Assembly: GCF_052115445.1 (NCBI RefSeq)
Contig: NZ_JBFRGR010000001.1
Span: 372,001-436,000, forward strand
Direction of reading: 5' to 3'
DNA: 64,000 nt
Origin: Paenibacillus_E sp052115445
GTDB lineage: Bacteria > Bacillota > Bacilli > Paenibacillales > NBRC-103111
Part shown: positions 25,767-34,911 of the stretch, one piece after another
How the letters are laid out: the number at the start of each line of letters is the position of its first letter
Numbering within the stretch: the first letter of the stretch is position 1
Made by a program: the position numbers and the translations under genes
The notes under the pieces: generated by a model
Database searches by the model: none
Seen by the model: the letters and a program-made list of their open reading frames with translations, nothing else
What the model was told of the DNA's origin: nothing

Positions 25767-26330
25767 TTAGTTGCTAGCGCGTGAAAGGTATTTGCCATCA
25801 TCTGTATCAACGGAAAGAACATCGCCTTCGTTGATGAAAAGTGGCACCATTACATTAAGACCTGTTTCCACTTTCGCATTTTTCAATGCGCCTTGTGCTG
25901 TGTTTCCTTTAACGCTTGCATCAGTTTCAACAACTTTCAAGTCAACGCTCTTCGGAAGGTTAATCCCTAGAATTTCACCTTGATAGCTCATGATTTTGAT
26001 ATTCATGTTTTCTTTCAAGAAGTTCAATTCCCATTTCAATTGCTCGTGGGCAAGCGAAATCTGATCGTAAGTCTCCGTATCCATGAACGTGTACTCGTCG
26101 CCAGCCGCGTATAAGTACTGCATTTCACGGTTTTCGATGTGAGCACGTCCAACGTTCTCACCTGCACGGAACGTACGCTCAACGGTGTTACCATTGCGTA
26201 GGTTTTTGAGCTTAGAGCGCACGAATGCAGCCCCTTTACCTGGTTTCACGTGTTGGAAATCTAGAACTGTAAAAATATCATGTTCTACTTCAATTGTCAG
26301 ACCTGTTTTAAAATCGTTTACTGATATCAC
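25767..26330 (-). CDS. efp: Translation elongation factor P
   Basis: EF-P rescues ribosomes stalled at polyproline. The 187-residue product has the three-domain EF-P layout with the modification loop PGKGAA, the lysine being residue 32 as in B. subtilis, where it carries 5-aminopentanol. The C-terminal domain (GNTAQGALKNAKVETGLNVMVPLFI) is typical. It lies 16 bases after the peptidase gene yqhT, the conserved order in Bacillus. Confidence 0.97.
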   Translation of the reverse strand: MISVNDFKTGLTIEVEHDIFTVLDFQHVKPGKGAAFVRSKLKNLRNGNTVERTFRAGENVGRAHIENREMQYLYAAGDEYTFMDTETYDQISLAHEQLKWELNFLKENMNIKIMSYQGEILGINLPKSVDLKVVETDASVKGNTAQGALKNAKVETGLNVMVPLFINEGDVLSVDTDDGKYLSRASN

Positions 26331-26345
26331 TTGTAAATCCCTCCG

Positions 26346-27419
26346 CTAGTCAATGATAAGAAAATCTTTGGTAGAATGTGTAAGTATTTTAATGCCGGTC
26401 TCAGTAATTACTACGTCATCCTCAATTCGAACTCCGCCAAAATCAGGGAGATAAATACCAGGCTCAACAGTAACAACCATACCAGGAGTTAAAATCATAT
26501 CTTCGGTTTTCGACACACGCGGAGATTCGTGGACTTCCATCCCCAGCCCATGTCCGGTCCCGTGACCGAAATAATCGCCATAGCCGCGCTTCACGATGAC
26601 ATCGCGTGCGAACGCATCGCCTTCTCTGCCCGTAATGCCTGGTTTGAGGTTTGCCAGACAATTCAACTGTGCTTCCAACACAATATCATAAATTTCTTTA
26701 TGTTTATCTGTCGGCTTTCCTAGCATAACCGTTCTTGTGATATCAGAGCAATAACCTTTATAATACGCTCCAAAATCCAATTTGACAAATTCGTTTAATT
26801 GGAGAATGCGATCACTTGCTTTACCGTGAGGTAACGCTGAACGCTCACCAGACGCGACGATCGTCTCGAAGGATGTCGAGGTGCCTCCGTTTTTACGAAT
26901 AAACACTTCAATTTCTAGGGCAATATCTAACTCTTTGACACCAGGCTTAATGAAGTTAAGGATGTGTGAGAAAGTTTGATCGGCCAAATCAGCCGCTTCC
27001 TGCATCACTTGCAGTTCTGCTTCATCTTTTACCATACGAATCAATTCAACAAGACGTGAAGTTGGCACGACTTCGATGCCAGGAAGACCTTGTTGGTAGT
27101 TTAAAAAATCGCCATAAGAGACGTCGCTTTGCTCGAAACCAAGCTTCGTGATCCCTTGCTGTTGCAAGAGTTCTCTTACGGACTCAATCGCCTTTGCTTT
27201 ATGTTCTACCACTTCAAACAGTTTAGCTTGTTGCGGCGCTTGCGTCATATAACGGAAATCAGTTAATAAGATGGCACGGTCTAACGTAATCAGTACATAG
27301 CCAGATGAACCGGTGAAACCAGATACATATGTACGGTTATATGCGTTCGTGATGAGTAGTGCCGGTAATTCCTGCTGCTGCATAGCCTCGCGTAGACGTT
27401 CAATACGTTTCTCCTGCAT
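26346..27419 (-). CDS. yqhT: Xaa-Pro aminopeptidase-type M24 peptidase (YqhT-like)
   Basis: The enzyme removes N-terminal residues before proline. The 357-residue product has a creatinase-type N-domain and a pita-bread M24 domain with the metal ligands in KLDFGAYYKGYCSDITRTV, HGTGHGLGMEVHE and TVEPGIYLPDFGGVRIEDD. ATG 27419 lies about 12 bases after AAGGA; the in-frame codon at 27431 abuts that site. It precedes efp in the same operon, an association also seen in B. subtilis. Confidence 0.93.
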   Translation of the reverse strand: MQEKRIERLREAMQQQELPALLITNAYNRTYVSGFTGSSGYVLITLDRAILLTDFRYMTQAPQQAKLFEVVEHKAKAIESVRELLQQQGITKLGFEQSDVSYGDFLNYQQGLPGIEVVPTSRLVELIRMVKDEAELQVMQEAADLADQTFSHILNFIKPGVKELDIALEIEVFIRKNGGTSTSFETIVASGERSALPHGKASDRILQLNEFVKLDFGAYYKGYCSDITRTVMLGKPTDKHKEIYDIVLEAQLNCLANLKPGITGREGDAFARDVIVKRGYGDYFGHGTGHGLGMEVHESPRVSKTEDMILTPGMVVTVEPGIYLPDFGGVRIEDDVVITETGIKILTHSTKDFLIID

Positions 27420-27443
27420 CCAAATCACCATTCCTTTTTAAAG

Positions 27444-27474
27444 TTTTGCTATGGCAAAACTAGCTACGTAAGCA
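27444..27474 (+). repeat. Complete copy of the second dispersed repeat between aroQ and yqhT
   Basis: TTTTGCTATGGCAAAA (hairpin) followed by CTAGCTACGTAAGCA lies between the aroQ stop and the yqhT start, so it would be part of the polycistronic message. Confidence 0.5.
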
Positions 27475-27479
27475 AATGC

Positions 27480-27911
27480 TTACAGATGGGGTAGTAATGC
27501 TCGTAAACCAAGCGCATAGCTATCTGCGCCAAATCCACATATTTGACCAATTACGACGGGTGCAATGACCGAATGATGACGAAATTCTTCACGTTTATGA
27601 ATATTCGAAATATGAACCTCTACCGTTGGCAATTGAACCGTAGACAGCGCATCACGAATCGCATAGCTGTAGTGCGTGAAGGCACCAGGATTCATAAGAA
27701 TGCCATCCTTTGTACCGTAGGCAGCGTGAATTTTGTCAATAATCTCCCCTTCATGGTTAGATTGGAAGCTCTCCAATTCGAGCGAAAGCTCGGTTCCAAG
27801 CTCTTGCAAACCTTCAATGATTGAAGAAAGTGTGACGGTTCCATATACACCAGGTTCACGTATGCCAAGCATATTCAAATTCGGACCATTCAAAACTAGA
27901 ACCCTTTTCAA
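27480..27911 (-). CDS. aroQ: Type II 3-dehydroquinate dehydratase
   Basis: AroQ dehydrates 3-dehydroquinate to 3-dehydroshikimate in the shikimate pathway. The 143-residue product has LNGPNLNMLGIREPGVYG with the catalytic tyrosine, NPGAFTHYSYAIRDAL and EVHISNIHKREEFRHHS with the catalytic histidine region. TTG 27911 follows GGGAGG by eight bases; the upstream TTG 27932 has no such site. It corresponds to yqhS in B. subtilis and shares its position before yqhT and efp. Confidence 0.93.
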   Translation of the reverse strand: MKRVLVLNGPNLNMLGIREPGVYGTVTLSSIIEGLQELGTELSLELESFQSNHEGEIIDKIHAAYGTKDGILMNPGAFTHYSYAIRDALSTVQLPTVEVHISNIHKREEFRHHSVIAPVVIGQICGFGADSYALGLRALLPHL

Positions 27912-27990
27912 TTCGAAATCCTCCCGAAACAATCGTCATAGGCAACTAGCTGCTTTCTGCTAATTAACCTTTGATATTTTACCATAACTT

Positions 27991-28482
27991 TCATGAGTTG
28001 GGTATAGCCTCTGTCGTTCTAGCGCTTGTATATTCAATGGCAATCGAATACCCAATAAACATCCCCCATACGAGGAATAAACAAACATCACTGATGATTG
28101 TATTTAGCTCCAACTCCGTAATCCAATACATCATTCCCGTAATTGGCCCTACAATGAGATAAATGATCGCCCACCACAGTGCACCATAGCCTATCCCCCA
28201 AAAAGGACTGCGCAATTTCCACATGGTGACCATGTAGATGAAAGCCGCGAATATCGAGAATAGAGCAAACGTGATCCACCCCATGAATAATCCCATCCAA
28301 GTATTAAAAAAATCGTGCTTGAAAAAAGGTTCAACTAGAAAACCAATGCCTATGGTTGTGAACTTAAAGTAATTCTCGACGATTTTGAGGGCACCCCATA
28401 TTAACCCTGCAAAAAAACCGATATATAGCACAAATACCCAACGATTCGTCTGTTTTCTCTTCGCGGTATGCGCACTTGTCAT
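27991..28482 (-). CDS. yqhR: YqhR-like membrane protein
   Basis: The 163-residue product has four hydrophobic helices (about 16-36, 56-82, 92-115, 122-147) and the aromatic motif MWKLRSPFWGIGYGALWWAIIYL. Function is unknown; B. subtilis yqhR occupies the same place beside yqhQ. ATG 28482 lies eight bases after GGAAG; ATG/GTG codons further upstream give an N-terminal extension without support. Confidence 0.82.
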   Translation of the reverse strand: MTSAHTAKRKQTNRWVFVLYIGFFAGLIWGALKIVENYFKFTTIGIGFLVEPFFKHDFFNTWMGLFMGWITFALFSIFAAFIYMVTMWKLRSPFWGIGYGALWWAIIYLIVGPITGMMYWITELELNTIISDVCLFLVWGMFIGYSIAIEYTSARTTEAIPNS

Positions 28483-28630
28483 CTGTGATCTTCCTTTCTC
28501 TACCGATAAGGCTTGTCTATTCATTGGCAATCATAGTATGTTCTGTCGCAATCGGTAGCATTCAACACCTGAATCCGTTACAATAAGAAAGTGAGAAAAT
28601 GAATTCGAGAAAGATGAGAAGGTGAATCTT

Positions 28631-29572
28631 GTGGCAGAACAAAACAGTATATACGGAGGACAAGCCGTCATCGAGGGCGTCATGTTCGCAGGAAGAAATG
28701 TGCATGTAACTGCTGTGCGCAAAAAAGACGGTTCCCTTGATTTTTTGGAAGTACCAAAGAAAGTGATTCCGTGGGTTCAAGCACTTAAGAAAATTCCTTT
28801 TGTACGAGGAATTGTAGGAATTATTGAGTCCAGTGCCAAAGGTGCACAGCATCTGAATTTCTCCGCCGAGTCATTCGCCGAGCAAGAAGGTGAAGCTGAC
28901 ATGCCGAAGAAAGAAGAGAAAGCTGGCATGTTCTCTGGCATATCCATGGTTCTAGGCGTTGCTTTTGTCGGTGTCCTTTCATTTTTATTTGGGAAGTTCA
29001 TTTTTACTTTAGTTCCAGCTATTATTGAACAGTTTTTGTTTCAAAATGTATTTAGCAATCAGATTCTTCATAATCTTATAGAAGGTGTAATCAAGATCAT
29101 TTTGCTGGTGGGATATATTTACTTCATCTCTCTTACACCTATGATTCGAAGATTGTTTCAATATCATGGCGCAGAGCATAAAGTGATCAGCGCTTATGAA
29201 GCAGGTATGGAATTAACGGTTAGCAATGTGCAAAAATTCAATACCCTTCATTACCGTTGTGGAAGCAGCTTTATCGTATTTACCGTATTAATTGGTGTTG
29301 TCATCTACTCATTCCTTCACTACGACGGCATGGTCGAGCGTATTGTGCAGCGTCTCATTTTGTTACCATTGGTTATTGGGGTTTCTTATGAGGTATTACG
29401 TTTTACAAATTCCCTTCGTGAAGTACCTGTTCTTCGTTATTTAGGGTATCCTGGTCTTTGGCTTCAATTACTGACAACCAAAGAACCTGAAGACAGTCAA
29501 GTCGAGGTGTCCATTGCATCTTTTAACCGCATGCTAGAAGCGGAAAAACGAATTATGGAGGGACGGGCATGA
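28631..29572 (+). CDS. yqhQ: DUF1385 membrane protein (YqhQ-like)
   Basis: The 313-residue product has the DUF1385 N-terminus SIYGGQAVIEGVMFAGRN and several hydrophobic helices (about 100-130, 145-185, 205-260), with the conserved YHGAEHKVISAYEAG between them. It is probably a membrane protein of unknown function. GTG 28631 follows GAGAAGG by nine bases; GTG 28622 overlaps that site. It is divergent from yqhR and overlaps the next small gene by ATGA. Confidence 0.88.
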   Translation: MAEQNSIYGGQAVIEGVMFAGRNVHVTAVRKKDGSLDFLEVPKKVIPWVQALKKIPFVRGIVGIIESSAKGAQHLNFSAESFAEQEGEADMPKKEEKAGMFSGISMVLGVAFVGVLSFLFGKFIFTLVPAIIEQFLFQNVFSNQILHNLIEGVIKIILLVGYIYFISLTPMIRRLFQYHGAEHKVISAYEAGMELTVSNVQKFNTLHYRCGSSFIVFTVLIGVVIYSFLHYDGMVERIVQRLILLPLVIGVSYEVLRFTNSLREVPVLRYLGYPGLWLQLLTTKEPEDSQVEVSIASFNRMLEAEKRIMEGRA

Positions 29573-29826
29573 GAAGAAAGTTTTCTCCGATTGAAATTGC
29601 CATAGGCATTTTGATTGCAATAGGCTTGATCGTTAGTCTACGTGTGTTATTCATTCCTATCCTTGTGCTTGGGGCGATTTTCCTACTGTATAAATTCCCA
29701 CCTTCCCGTTGGAAGAAACCTTCCATCCCTCGTGGAGCTGGAAAAGGTAAAACGAAGAACGCGAAATTCCGCGTTATCAACGGGACGAAAGATTCCGATA
29801 AGGATGATTTCCCGAAATACCACTAA
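29569..29826 (+). CDS. Small membrane protein of unknown function
   Basis: The 85-residue product has two adjacent hydrophobic segments (about 7-26 and 27-43) and a basic, hydrophilic C-terminal tail (PPSRWKKPSIPRGAGKGKTKN). Its ATG overlaps the stop of the DUF1385 gene (ATGA, 29569-29572), so the pair is translationally coupled. Its stop overlaps the stop of the convergent patatin gene by four bases. I do not recognise a family; by position it may correspond to yqhP, but length does not agree. Confidence 0.75.
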   Translation: MRRKFSPIEIAIGILIAIGLIVSLRVLFIPILVLGAIFLLYKFPPSRWKKPSIPRGAGKGKTKNAKFRVINGTKDSDKDDFPKYH

Positions 29827-30800
29827 GTCAAAGATTTATGTGGAGGTCGCATCACATATTTCTCATAATTTTCTTCGTAGGTACTGGCCGACCAACTTTT
29901 GAAATACGCTTTGGCCGCCAAGAAGCCCGACTCGTAAAGTGACATGCTTAATTCCTTGGAGATGGTGAATTGTGTATTCCCAACACCTAACGTAGGAATT
30001 TTCACGGTTCGGAAGCGATTCTTCTGTTCAATGTAGCGTTCATCATGCGCACTAAGCATTGTGCTAAAGAGCGCTTCTAGCATCGTAATAGGTCCTCGGA
30101 TCGTATGAGTTGGCGTATCACTTTTTCCAACAAGTTGGAAACCAATAACAGGAATGAGCTTAGCACGCGGCATTTCATTGTCGAACACCCAAAGCGGGAA
30201 GTTGCTTAACAAACCACCGTCCACGATATAATTAAACTGCTCTGAGAATGGCTTAGCCTTCTCGGAGCTTTTTATATTCCGCCGGATTCTAACTGGATCG
30301 AAGAAGTATGGAATGCTCGTGCTCATTCTCACCGCTTTGGCAACCGAAAGCTTGCCAGGCTCGATGCCGTATTGCGCTATATCATTAGGCAGAACCAATA
30401 GCTTGCCCTGTGTAATATCTGAGGCAATAATACGGAGCTGGTTTGGCCCCAGATCAGCAAACGTGCGAACGCCTTTTGCCGCGAGTTGTTGATTGATCCA
30501 ATGTTCCAAGGCTTCGCCGGAATATAGCCCTTTTTTGAGCAACAAGCGTGCCGCGGGACCTATGATCTTCGTGTTGAAAATAGGAGAACGTTGCATAAAC
30601 GACTTGAAAGGCGCTCTAAGGATCAACTCCCTCATTTCTTCCCCCGAGTAGCCAGCTGCCAACAAAGCAGCCACAATCGCACCAGAGCTTGTACCTGCGA
30701 CATTATGGAAGGTATATCCTTGTTCTATGGCTGCGCTCACACCACCCGCCAAGGCAATTCCTTTGACGCCTCCACCTTCAAACACGCCATTAATCTTCAT
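29823..30800 (-). CDS. yqhO: Patatin-like phospholipase (YqhO-like)
   Basis: Patatin-type lipases use a Ser-Asp dyad to hydrolyse phospholipid or acyl esters. The 325-residue product has the oxyanion glycine motif FEGGGVKGIALAGG, the nucleophile in AGTSSGAIVAAL and the aspartate in VDGGLLSNFP. ATG 30800 lies nine bases after GGAGG; an ATG at 30809 abuts it. It sits between mntR and yqhQ, as yqhO does in B. subtilis. Substrate unknown. Confidence 0.93.
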   Translation of the reverse strand: MKINGVFEGGGVKGIALAGGVSAAIEQGYTFHNVAGTSSGAIVAALLAAGYSGEEMRELILRAPFKSFMQRSPIFNTKIIGPAARLLLKKGLYSGEALEHWINQQLAAKGVRTFADLGPNQLRIIASDITQGKLLVLPNDIAQYGIEPGKLSVAKAVRMSTSIPYFFDPVRIRRNIKSSEKAKPFSEQFNYIVDGGLLSNFPLWVFDNEMPRAKLIPVIGFQLVGKSDTPTHTIRGPITMLEALFSTMLSAHDERYIEQKNRFRTVKIPTLGVGNTQFTISKELSMSLYESGFLAAKAYFKSWSASTYEENYEKYVMRPPHKSLT

Positions 30801-30876
30801 ACCCTGCATCCTCCCATAGCTCTATTTCGTAGGGCTTCTTAGGTATGTATGCGAGAGCAGTTTGTTTCTATTCCCA

Positions 30877-30912
30877 TAAAAAAAAGACAGAGTACCGTAA
30901 ACGGTCTCTGCC
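30877..30912 (-). terminator. Terminator after mntR
   Basis: On minus, GGCAGAGACCGT / ACGGTACTCTGTC with a short TTT loop is followed by TTTTTTTT, overlapping the last base of mntR's stop region. Confidence 0.9.
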
Positions 30913-31337
30913 TAGTTCTCTGCCTCTAATTCTTTACGAACATTCATAAGCTCATCTGCTCGGCTTGGATCTCTCCGAAAGTATTCTAATAAGGTTTCAA
31001 TACACGTAATCGAATCCCAGCTTAAATGATGCTCTATGCCTTCGACATCCTTATATATATTGTCCTCATGGACACCAATTGTCGTTAGAAAATTTTCCAA
31101 AAGCTCATGTCTATCCATCAAGCGTTTGCCCATCTTCTTCCCCTTGGGCGTTAGGATGAGACCGCGATATTTTTCATAGATTAAATAATTATCTTTATCT
31201 AATTTTTGGATCATTTTAGTTACGGAGGAGGGGTGCACTTCAAGCCCTTCAGCAATGTCGGAAACACGAGCGTAACCTTTCTCATCGATAAGCTTGTATA
31301 TTCTCTCCAAATAATCTTCCATACTTGGCGTAGCCAT
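30912..31337 (-). CDS. mntR: Manganese-responsive repressor MntR
   Basis: MntR is a DtxR-family dimer that represses manganese uptake when Mn(II) is bound. The 141-residue product has an N-terminal winged helix (VSDIAEGLEVHPSSVTKMIQKL, about 25-46) and all six metal ligands of B. subtilis MntR at the same positions: D8, E11, H77, E99, E102 and H103. The lack of an SH3 domain also fits MntR rather than DtxR/IdeR. It is divergent from splB. Confidence 0.96.
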   Translation of the reverse strand: MATPSMEDYLERIYKLIDEKGYARVSDIAEGLEVHPSSVTKMIQKLDKDNYLIYEKYRGLILTPKGKKMGKRLMDRHELLENFLTTIGVHEDNIYKDVEGIEHHLSWDSITCIETLLEYFRRDPSRADELMNVRKELEAEN

Positions 31338-31495
31338 TGCTATATTTCCCCCTGCTGTGCGAATTTCTTAGCCATACTGCTTTCCTATCATAATCCATCT
31401 ACCCAGATGCGGTCAAATCTCCCATGTTTTCAAAGCACTTCACTTTGGCACACTAAAATAATAGATTGTCATTCCGATTTGTAAAGGAGGCCCTC

Positions 31496-32557
31496 ATGTC
31501 TACTGAGTTGCTTACAAGACCGCAGCCTAGCACGACGATTTTCGTGCCAGAGCTTGTTTATTTTGAACCAGATGCTCTGAATTATCCCAAAGGTAAGCAA
31601 ATTTATAAATGGGCAGAACAAGAAGGCCTTGAGATCCATATGACGACCTCGCATAATCAAATCCGCGATTTGCCCGGCGAAACCGAATTAGATAAATATC
31701 GGATAGCCAAGCGAACCTTAGTCGTTGGTATACGAAAAACGTTAAAATTCGAGACATCCAAGCCATCCGCCGAATACGCGATACCGATCGCAACAGGCTG
31801 CATGGGACATTGTCATTATTGTTATTTGCAAACAACGATGGGTGCGAAGCCGTATATTCGGGTCTATGTCAATATTGACGATATTCTCGGGGCAGCTAAG
31901 AACTATATCGCGGAGCGTGAACCTGAAATTACTCGTTTTGAAGCCGCGTGCACCTCAGATCCTGTAGGGCTTGAGCACATTTCAGGCTCGCTCAAACAGT
32001 TAATCGAATTTATGGGTGAACAAGAGCACGGCCGCCTACGATTTGTTACCAAGTACCATCACGTAGAGCCTTTATTAGATGCCAAACATAACAAGCATAC
32101 ACGTTTTCGCTTCAGTGTGAATGCAGATTATGTAATCAAAAACTTCGAGCCTGGTACATCTCGATTTCATGAGCGAATCGAAGCGGCAGGCAAAGTTGCC
32201 AAGGCTGGATATCCACTTGGTTTCATCATTGCACCTATTATTTGGCATGAAGGCTGGGAGGAAGGTTATGCAACACTAATTGAGAAGCTCTACAACACCC
32301 TGCCTGCTGAAGCCACACATGATCTTACTTTCGAGATGATTCAGCATCGTTTCACGAAAACAGCCAAGAATATTATTGAAAAGCGATACCCCAAAACAAA
32401 GCTGGAAATGGACGAAGAAAAGAGAAAGTACAAATGGGGCAAATATGGGAAAGGTAAATATGTGTACAAAGATGAACAAGCTACCGCGTTGAGAGAATAT
32501 ATCACAGAACAAATTTTCGAGAAATTCCCTCAAGCGAAGATTGAATATTTTACATGA
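31496..32557 (+). CDS. splB: Spore photoproduct lyase
   Basis: SplB is a radical-SAM enzyme that repairs the spore photoproduct (5-thyminyl-5,6-dihydrothymine) at germination. The 353-residue product has the cluster motif C102-x3-C106-x2-C109 (GCMGHCHYCYLQT) and C152 in ACTSDPVGLE, matching the essential fourth cysteine of B. subtilis SplB. ATG 31496 follows AAAGGAGG; an in-frame extension to 31466 is rejected. It is a stand-alone gene here, without the splA regulator seen in B. subtilis. Confidence 0.96.
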   Translation: MSTELLTRPQPSTTIFVPELVYFEPDALNYPKGKQIYKWAEQEGLEIHMTTSHNQIRDLPGETELDKYRIAKRTLVVGIRKTLKFETSKPSAEYAIPIATGCMGHCHYCYLQTTMGAKPYIRVYVNIDDILGAAKNYIAEREPEITRFEAACTSDPVGLEHISGSLKQLIEFMGEQEHGRLRFVTKYHHVEPLLDAKHNKHTRFRFSVNADYVIKNFEPGTSRFHERIEAAGKVAKAGYPLGFIIAPIIWHEGWEEGYATLIEKLYNTLPAEATHDLTFEMIQHRFTKTAKNIIEKRYPKTKLEMDEEKRKYKWGKYGKGKYVYKDEQATALREYITEQIFEKFPQAKIEYFT

Positions 32558-32562
32558 AACGC

Positions 32563-33276
32563 CTAAAACTTTAAGAAATCTGGTGTAATGGAGTTCAACC
32601 AAAGGGTGATTTGCGTCATTTTACCTGTATAAAGAAGAATGGCGATGACGATCATCAAGCCTCCACCAATTTTCATAAGTAGGTTGGAATAGCGAAGAAT
32701 CCATTTGGTTGAACCGATGAAAAAGGAAAGAACGAAGAAAGGAATCGCGAATCCAAGCGAGTATGAAGTGGTTAGTTGAAACCAAGTTCCTGGTTCAGTT
32801 GCCGCCAAAGCAAGAATGGCTGACAGAATAGGCCCAACACATGGTGACCAGCCTGCTGCAAAACCCATACCAACAAAGACTGAGCCAATATATCCAGCTG
32901 GTCGAAATTTGATCGACAGTTTGCGTTCTCTCATTAGCCATTGCGGTTGAAAAATACCGAGTAAAAATAATCCCATTACAAATATTAAAAGTGCAGCGAA
33001 TTGACGAAGCAAGTCCCGATAGTCAATAAAGAAACTGCCAACAAAGCCTGCTGTCAGCCCTAAAGCATAAAAAATAATGGAGAATCCAACGATAAAACTT
33101 AAGGTGTGTAGCATGGTTTGACGTCTAACTTGTACAGTTGTTCTACCTGACTTAAGTTCACTGACCGAAATACCTGTTATGTAGGATAAGAACGAAGGAT
33201 ATAAAGGCAAACAACAAGGTGAAATGAAAGATGCTATACCCGCCCAGAGGGCGATCCATACATTAACTGAATCCAT
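32563..33276 (-). CDS. ccdA: CcdA/DsbD-type thiol-redox membrane transporter
   Basis: CcdA passes reducing equivalents across the membrane to extracytoplasmic thiol enzymes used in cytochrome c maturation and spore coat/cortex synthesis. The 237-residue product has six hydrophobic helices and the two redox cysteine motifs SFISPCCLPLYPSF and AAGWSPCVGPILSAI. It begins three bases after the znuB stop, so it is co-transcribed with the zinc importer. Its stop is six bases from the convergent splB stop. Confidence 0.92.
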   Translation of the reverse strand: MDSVNVWIALWAGIASFISPCCLPLYPSFLSYITGISVSELKSGRTTVQVRRQTMLHTLSFIVGFSIIFYALGLTAGFVGSFFIDYRDLLRQFAALLIFVMGLFLLGIFQPQWLMRERKLSIKFRPAGYIGSVFVGMGFAAGWSPCVGPILSAILALAATEPGTWFQLTTSYSLGFAIPFFVLSFFIGSTKWILRYSNLLMKIGGGLMIVIAILLYTGKMTQITLWLNSITPDFLKF

Positions 33277-33279
33277 GAC

Positions 33280-34080
33280 TTATATCCTCAATCCTCTTTT
33301 TAAAATAATCCCAATTAAAATAGCGATAAGGCTCAGCACAACTGTCCCTCCTGGTGCCAGATCCCAAATCCCAGCTACAACAAGACCAACGATGACAGCA
33401 ATTTCCGAGAATAAAATCGCTAAGAAAACGGAATGTTTGAAGCTACGAGCAATTAACAGACTGCAAGCGACTGGAATTGTTAACAAGGAGGAAACCAATA
33501 AGGCGCCTACAATTTTGATAGCGACTGAAATGACAAGTGCCGTCAGCATTGTAATCATCATATTATAAAATTTCAAAGGAAGTCCACTTACACTCGCTGC
33601 ATCCTCGTCAAAAAACATCAAGAAAAATTCTTTGAAATGAAAAGCGATTACTCCGATAACTAAAACACATACAACAAGTACCACCCATAAATCAGTGGAA
33701 TCTAGTGTATAAATACTGCCGAACAGGTAGCTCATGACATTCATATTAAACCCTTTGCCAAGGGTAAAAAGTAATGTTGCCAACGCAACGCCACCTGACA
33801 TAATAATGGCTATGGAGAGCTCAGCGTAGGTTTTATATGCCTTGCGCAGTCGTTCTATTGCAAATGAGGCCAATAAGGCGAACACAAGTCCCACACCTAG
33901 TGGGTACACATTGATCAAGAAACCGAGTGCTACGCCAGCAATCGAAACATGAGCTAGCGTGTCCCCTATCATAGATAGACGTCTTAGAACAAGAAAAACG
34001 CCCATTAATGGCGCAGTTAGCCCGATCAATAATCCACCTATTAATGCACGTTGAAAAAAGTACTCTGTAAATATGTCCAA
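33280..34080 (-). CDS. znuB: Zinc/metal ABC transporter permease
   Basis: This 266-residue ABC-3 family permease has about eight membrane helices and the family signature near RALIGGLLIGLTAPLMGVFLVLRRLSMIGDTLAH-like N-terminal segment. It forms the membrane channel with ZnuC and receives metal from ZnuA. TTG 34080 follows AAGGAGCGGG. The operon order is znuA-znuC-znuB-ccdA. Confidence 0.92.
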   Translation of the reverse strand: MDIFTEYFFQRALIGGLLIGLTAPLMGVFLVLRRLSMIGDTLAHVSIAGVALGFLINVYPLGVGLVFALLASFAIERLRKAYKTYAELSIAIIMSGGVALATLLFTLGKGFNMNVMSYLFGSIYTLDSTDLWVVLVVCVLVIGVIAFHFKEFFLMFFDEDAASVSGLPLKFYNMMITMLTALVISVAIKIVGALLVSSLLTIPVACSLLIARSFKHSVFLAILFSEIAVIVGLVVAGIWDLAPGGTVVLSLIAILIGIILKRGLRI

Positions 34081-34092
34081 AACGCCCGCTCC

Positions 34093-34872
34093 TTACTGAA
34101 CTCCGATCATCTCTCGAATCTGGCCGAGTGAATGGGTTAGATTCGTCTCACGGCAATCCTCGGGATCATGGGTATGCTTCACATAAAACTTGATGCCTCC
34201 GCTCACTTGCTGCGGCTCTGTTCCCAGATACGACTGAATCATGTCCATATCATGAGAAACCATAATGAAAGTCATATGATGATGCTGGTGCATATGCTTG
34301 ATCATTCGGAAGAAACCGATCTGCGTTTCGGCATCAATCCCTACCGTAGGCTCATCAAGAATGAGCAGCTCCGGGTTGTTCACAATCGCACGAGCTAAGA
34401 AGGCTCGTTGCTGTTGACCTCCAGAGAGCTGGCCAATACGACGATCGGCTAGATCCTCGATGCGCATCGCCAGCATCGCGTCTTCAGCTTTTTGCAAATC
34501 AGCTTTAGAGAGTCGGCGATACACGTTCTTTTTGGTATACATGCCAGAGAGAACTACCTCCCTAACTGTTGCTGGGAATAACGGATTGAAGGCATTCTTC
34601 TGTGGTACATAACCGATTCGTTCCCAGTCCTTGAATTGACTCAATGGACGATCAAACAATCGGATTTCTCCACTAGTTGGTTTCAATAGGCCAACTAACA
34701 TTTTCAGAAGTGTCGTCTTACCAGCACCGTTAGAACCAATCACACCAACAAAATCACGCTCAAACACATCAAACTGGAGATTGTTAATCACTGTCTTATT
34801 TTCATATGAAAATGAAATCTGATCGATTGAAACGATTTTCTGATGGCATAACATTTTATTACTAGTATCCAT
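34093..34872 (-). CDS. znuC: Zinc/metal ABC transporter ATPase
   Basis: The 259-residue ATPase has Walker A GSNGAGKTTLLKML, signature LSGGQQQRAFLARA and Walker B LLILDEPTVGID, followed by the H-loop in FIMVSHDMD. ATG 34872 lies seven bases after AGGGG. The C-terminal segment (KFYVKHTHDPEDCRE) adds His/Cys residues that might sense metal, an inference only. Confidence 0.93.
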   Translation of the reverse strand: MDTSNKMLCHQKIVSIDQISFSYENKTVINNLQFDVFERDFVGVIGSNGAGKTTLLKMLVGLLKPTSGEIRLFDRPLSQFKDWERIGYVPQKNAFNPLFPATVREVVLSGMYTKKNVYRRLSKADLQKAEDAMLAMRIEDLADRRIGQLSGGQQQRAFLARAIVNNPELLILDEPTVGIDAETQIGFFRMIKHMHQHHHMTFIMVSHDMDMIQSYLGTEPQQVSGGIKFYVKHTHDPEDCRETNLTHSLGQIREMIGVQ

Positions 34873-34911
34873 CTGATTACCCCTGACTTACTAAGAATGG
34901 TCCTACTTCCT

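Noticed and set aside
31440..31495. A sigma-G promoter before splB
   Set aside because: A CACACTA element resembles the -10, but no acceptable -35 stands at the right distance.
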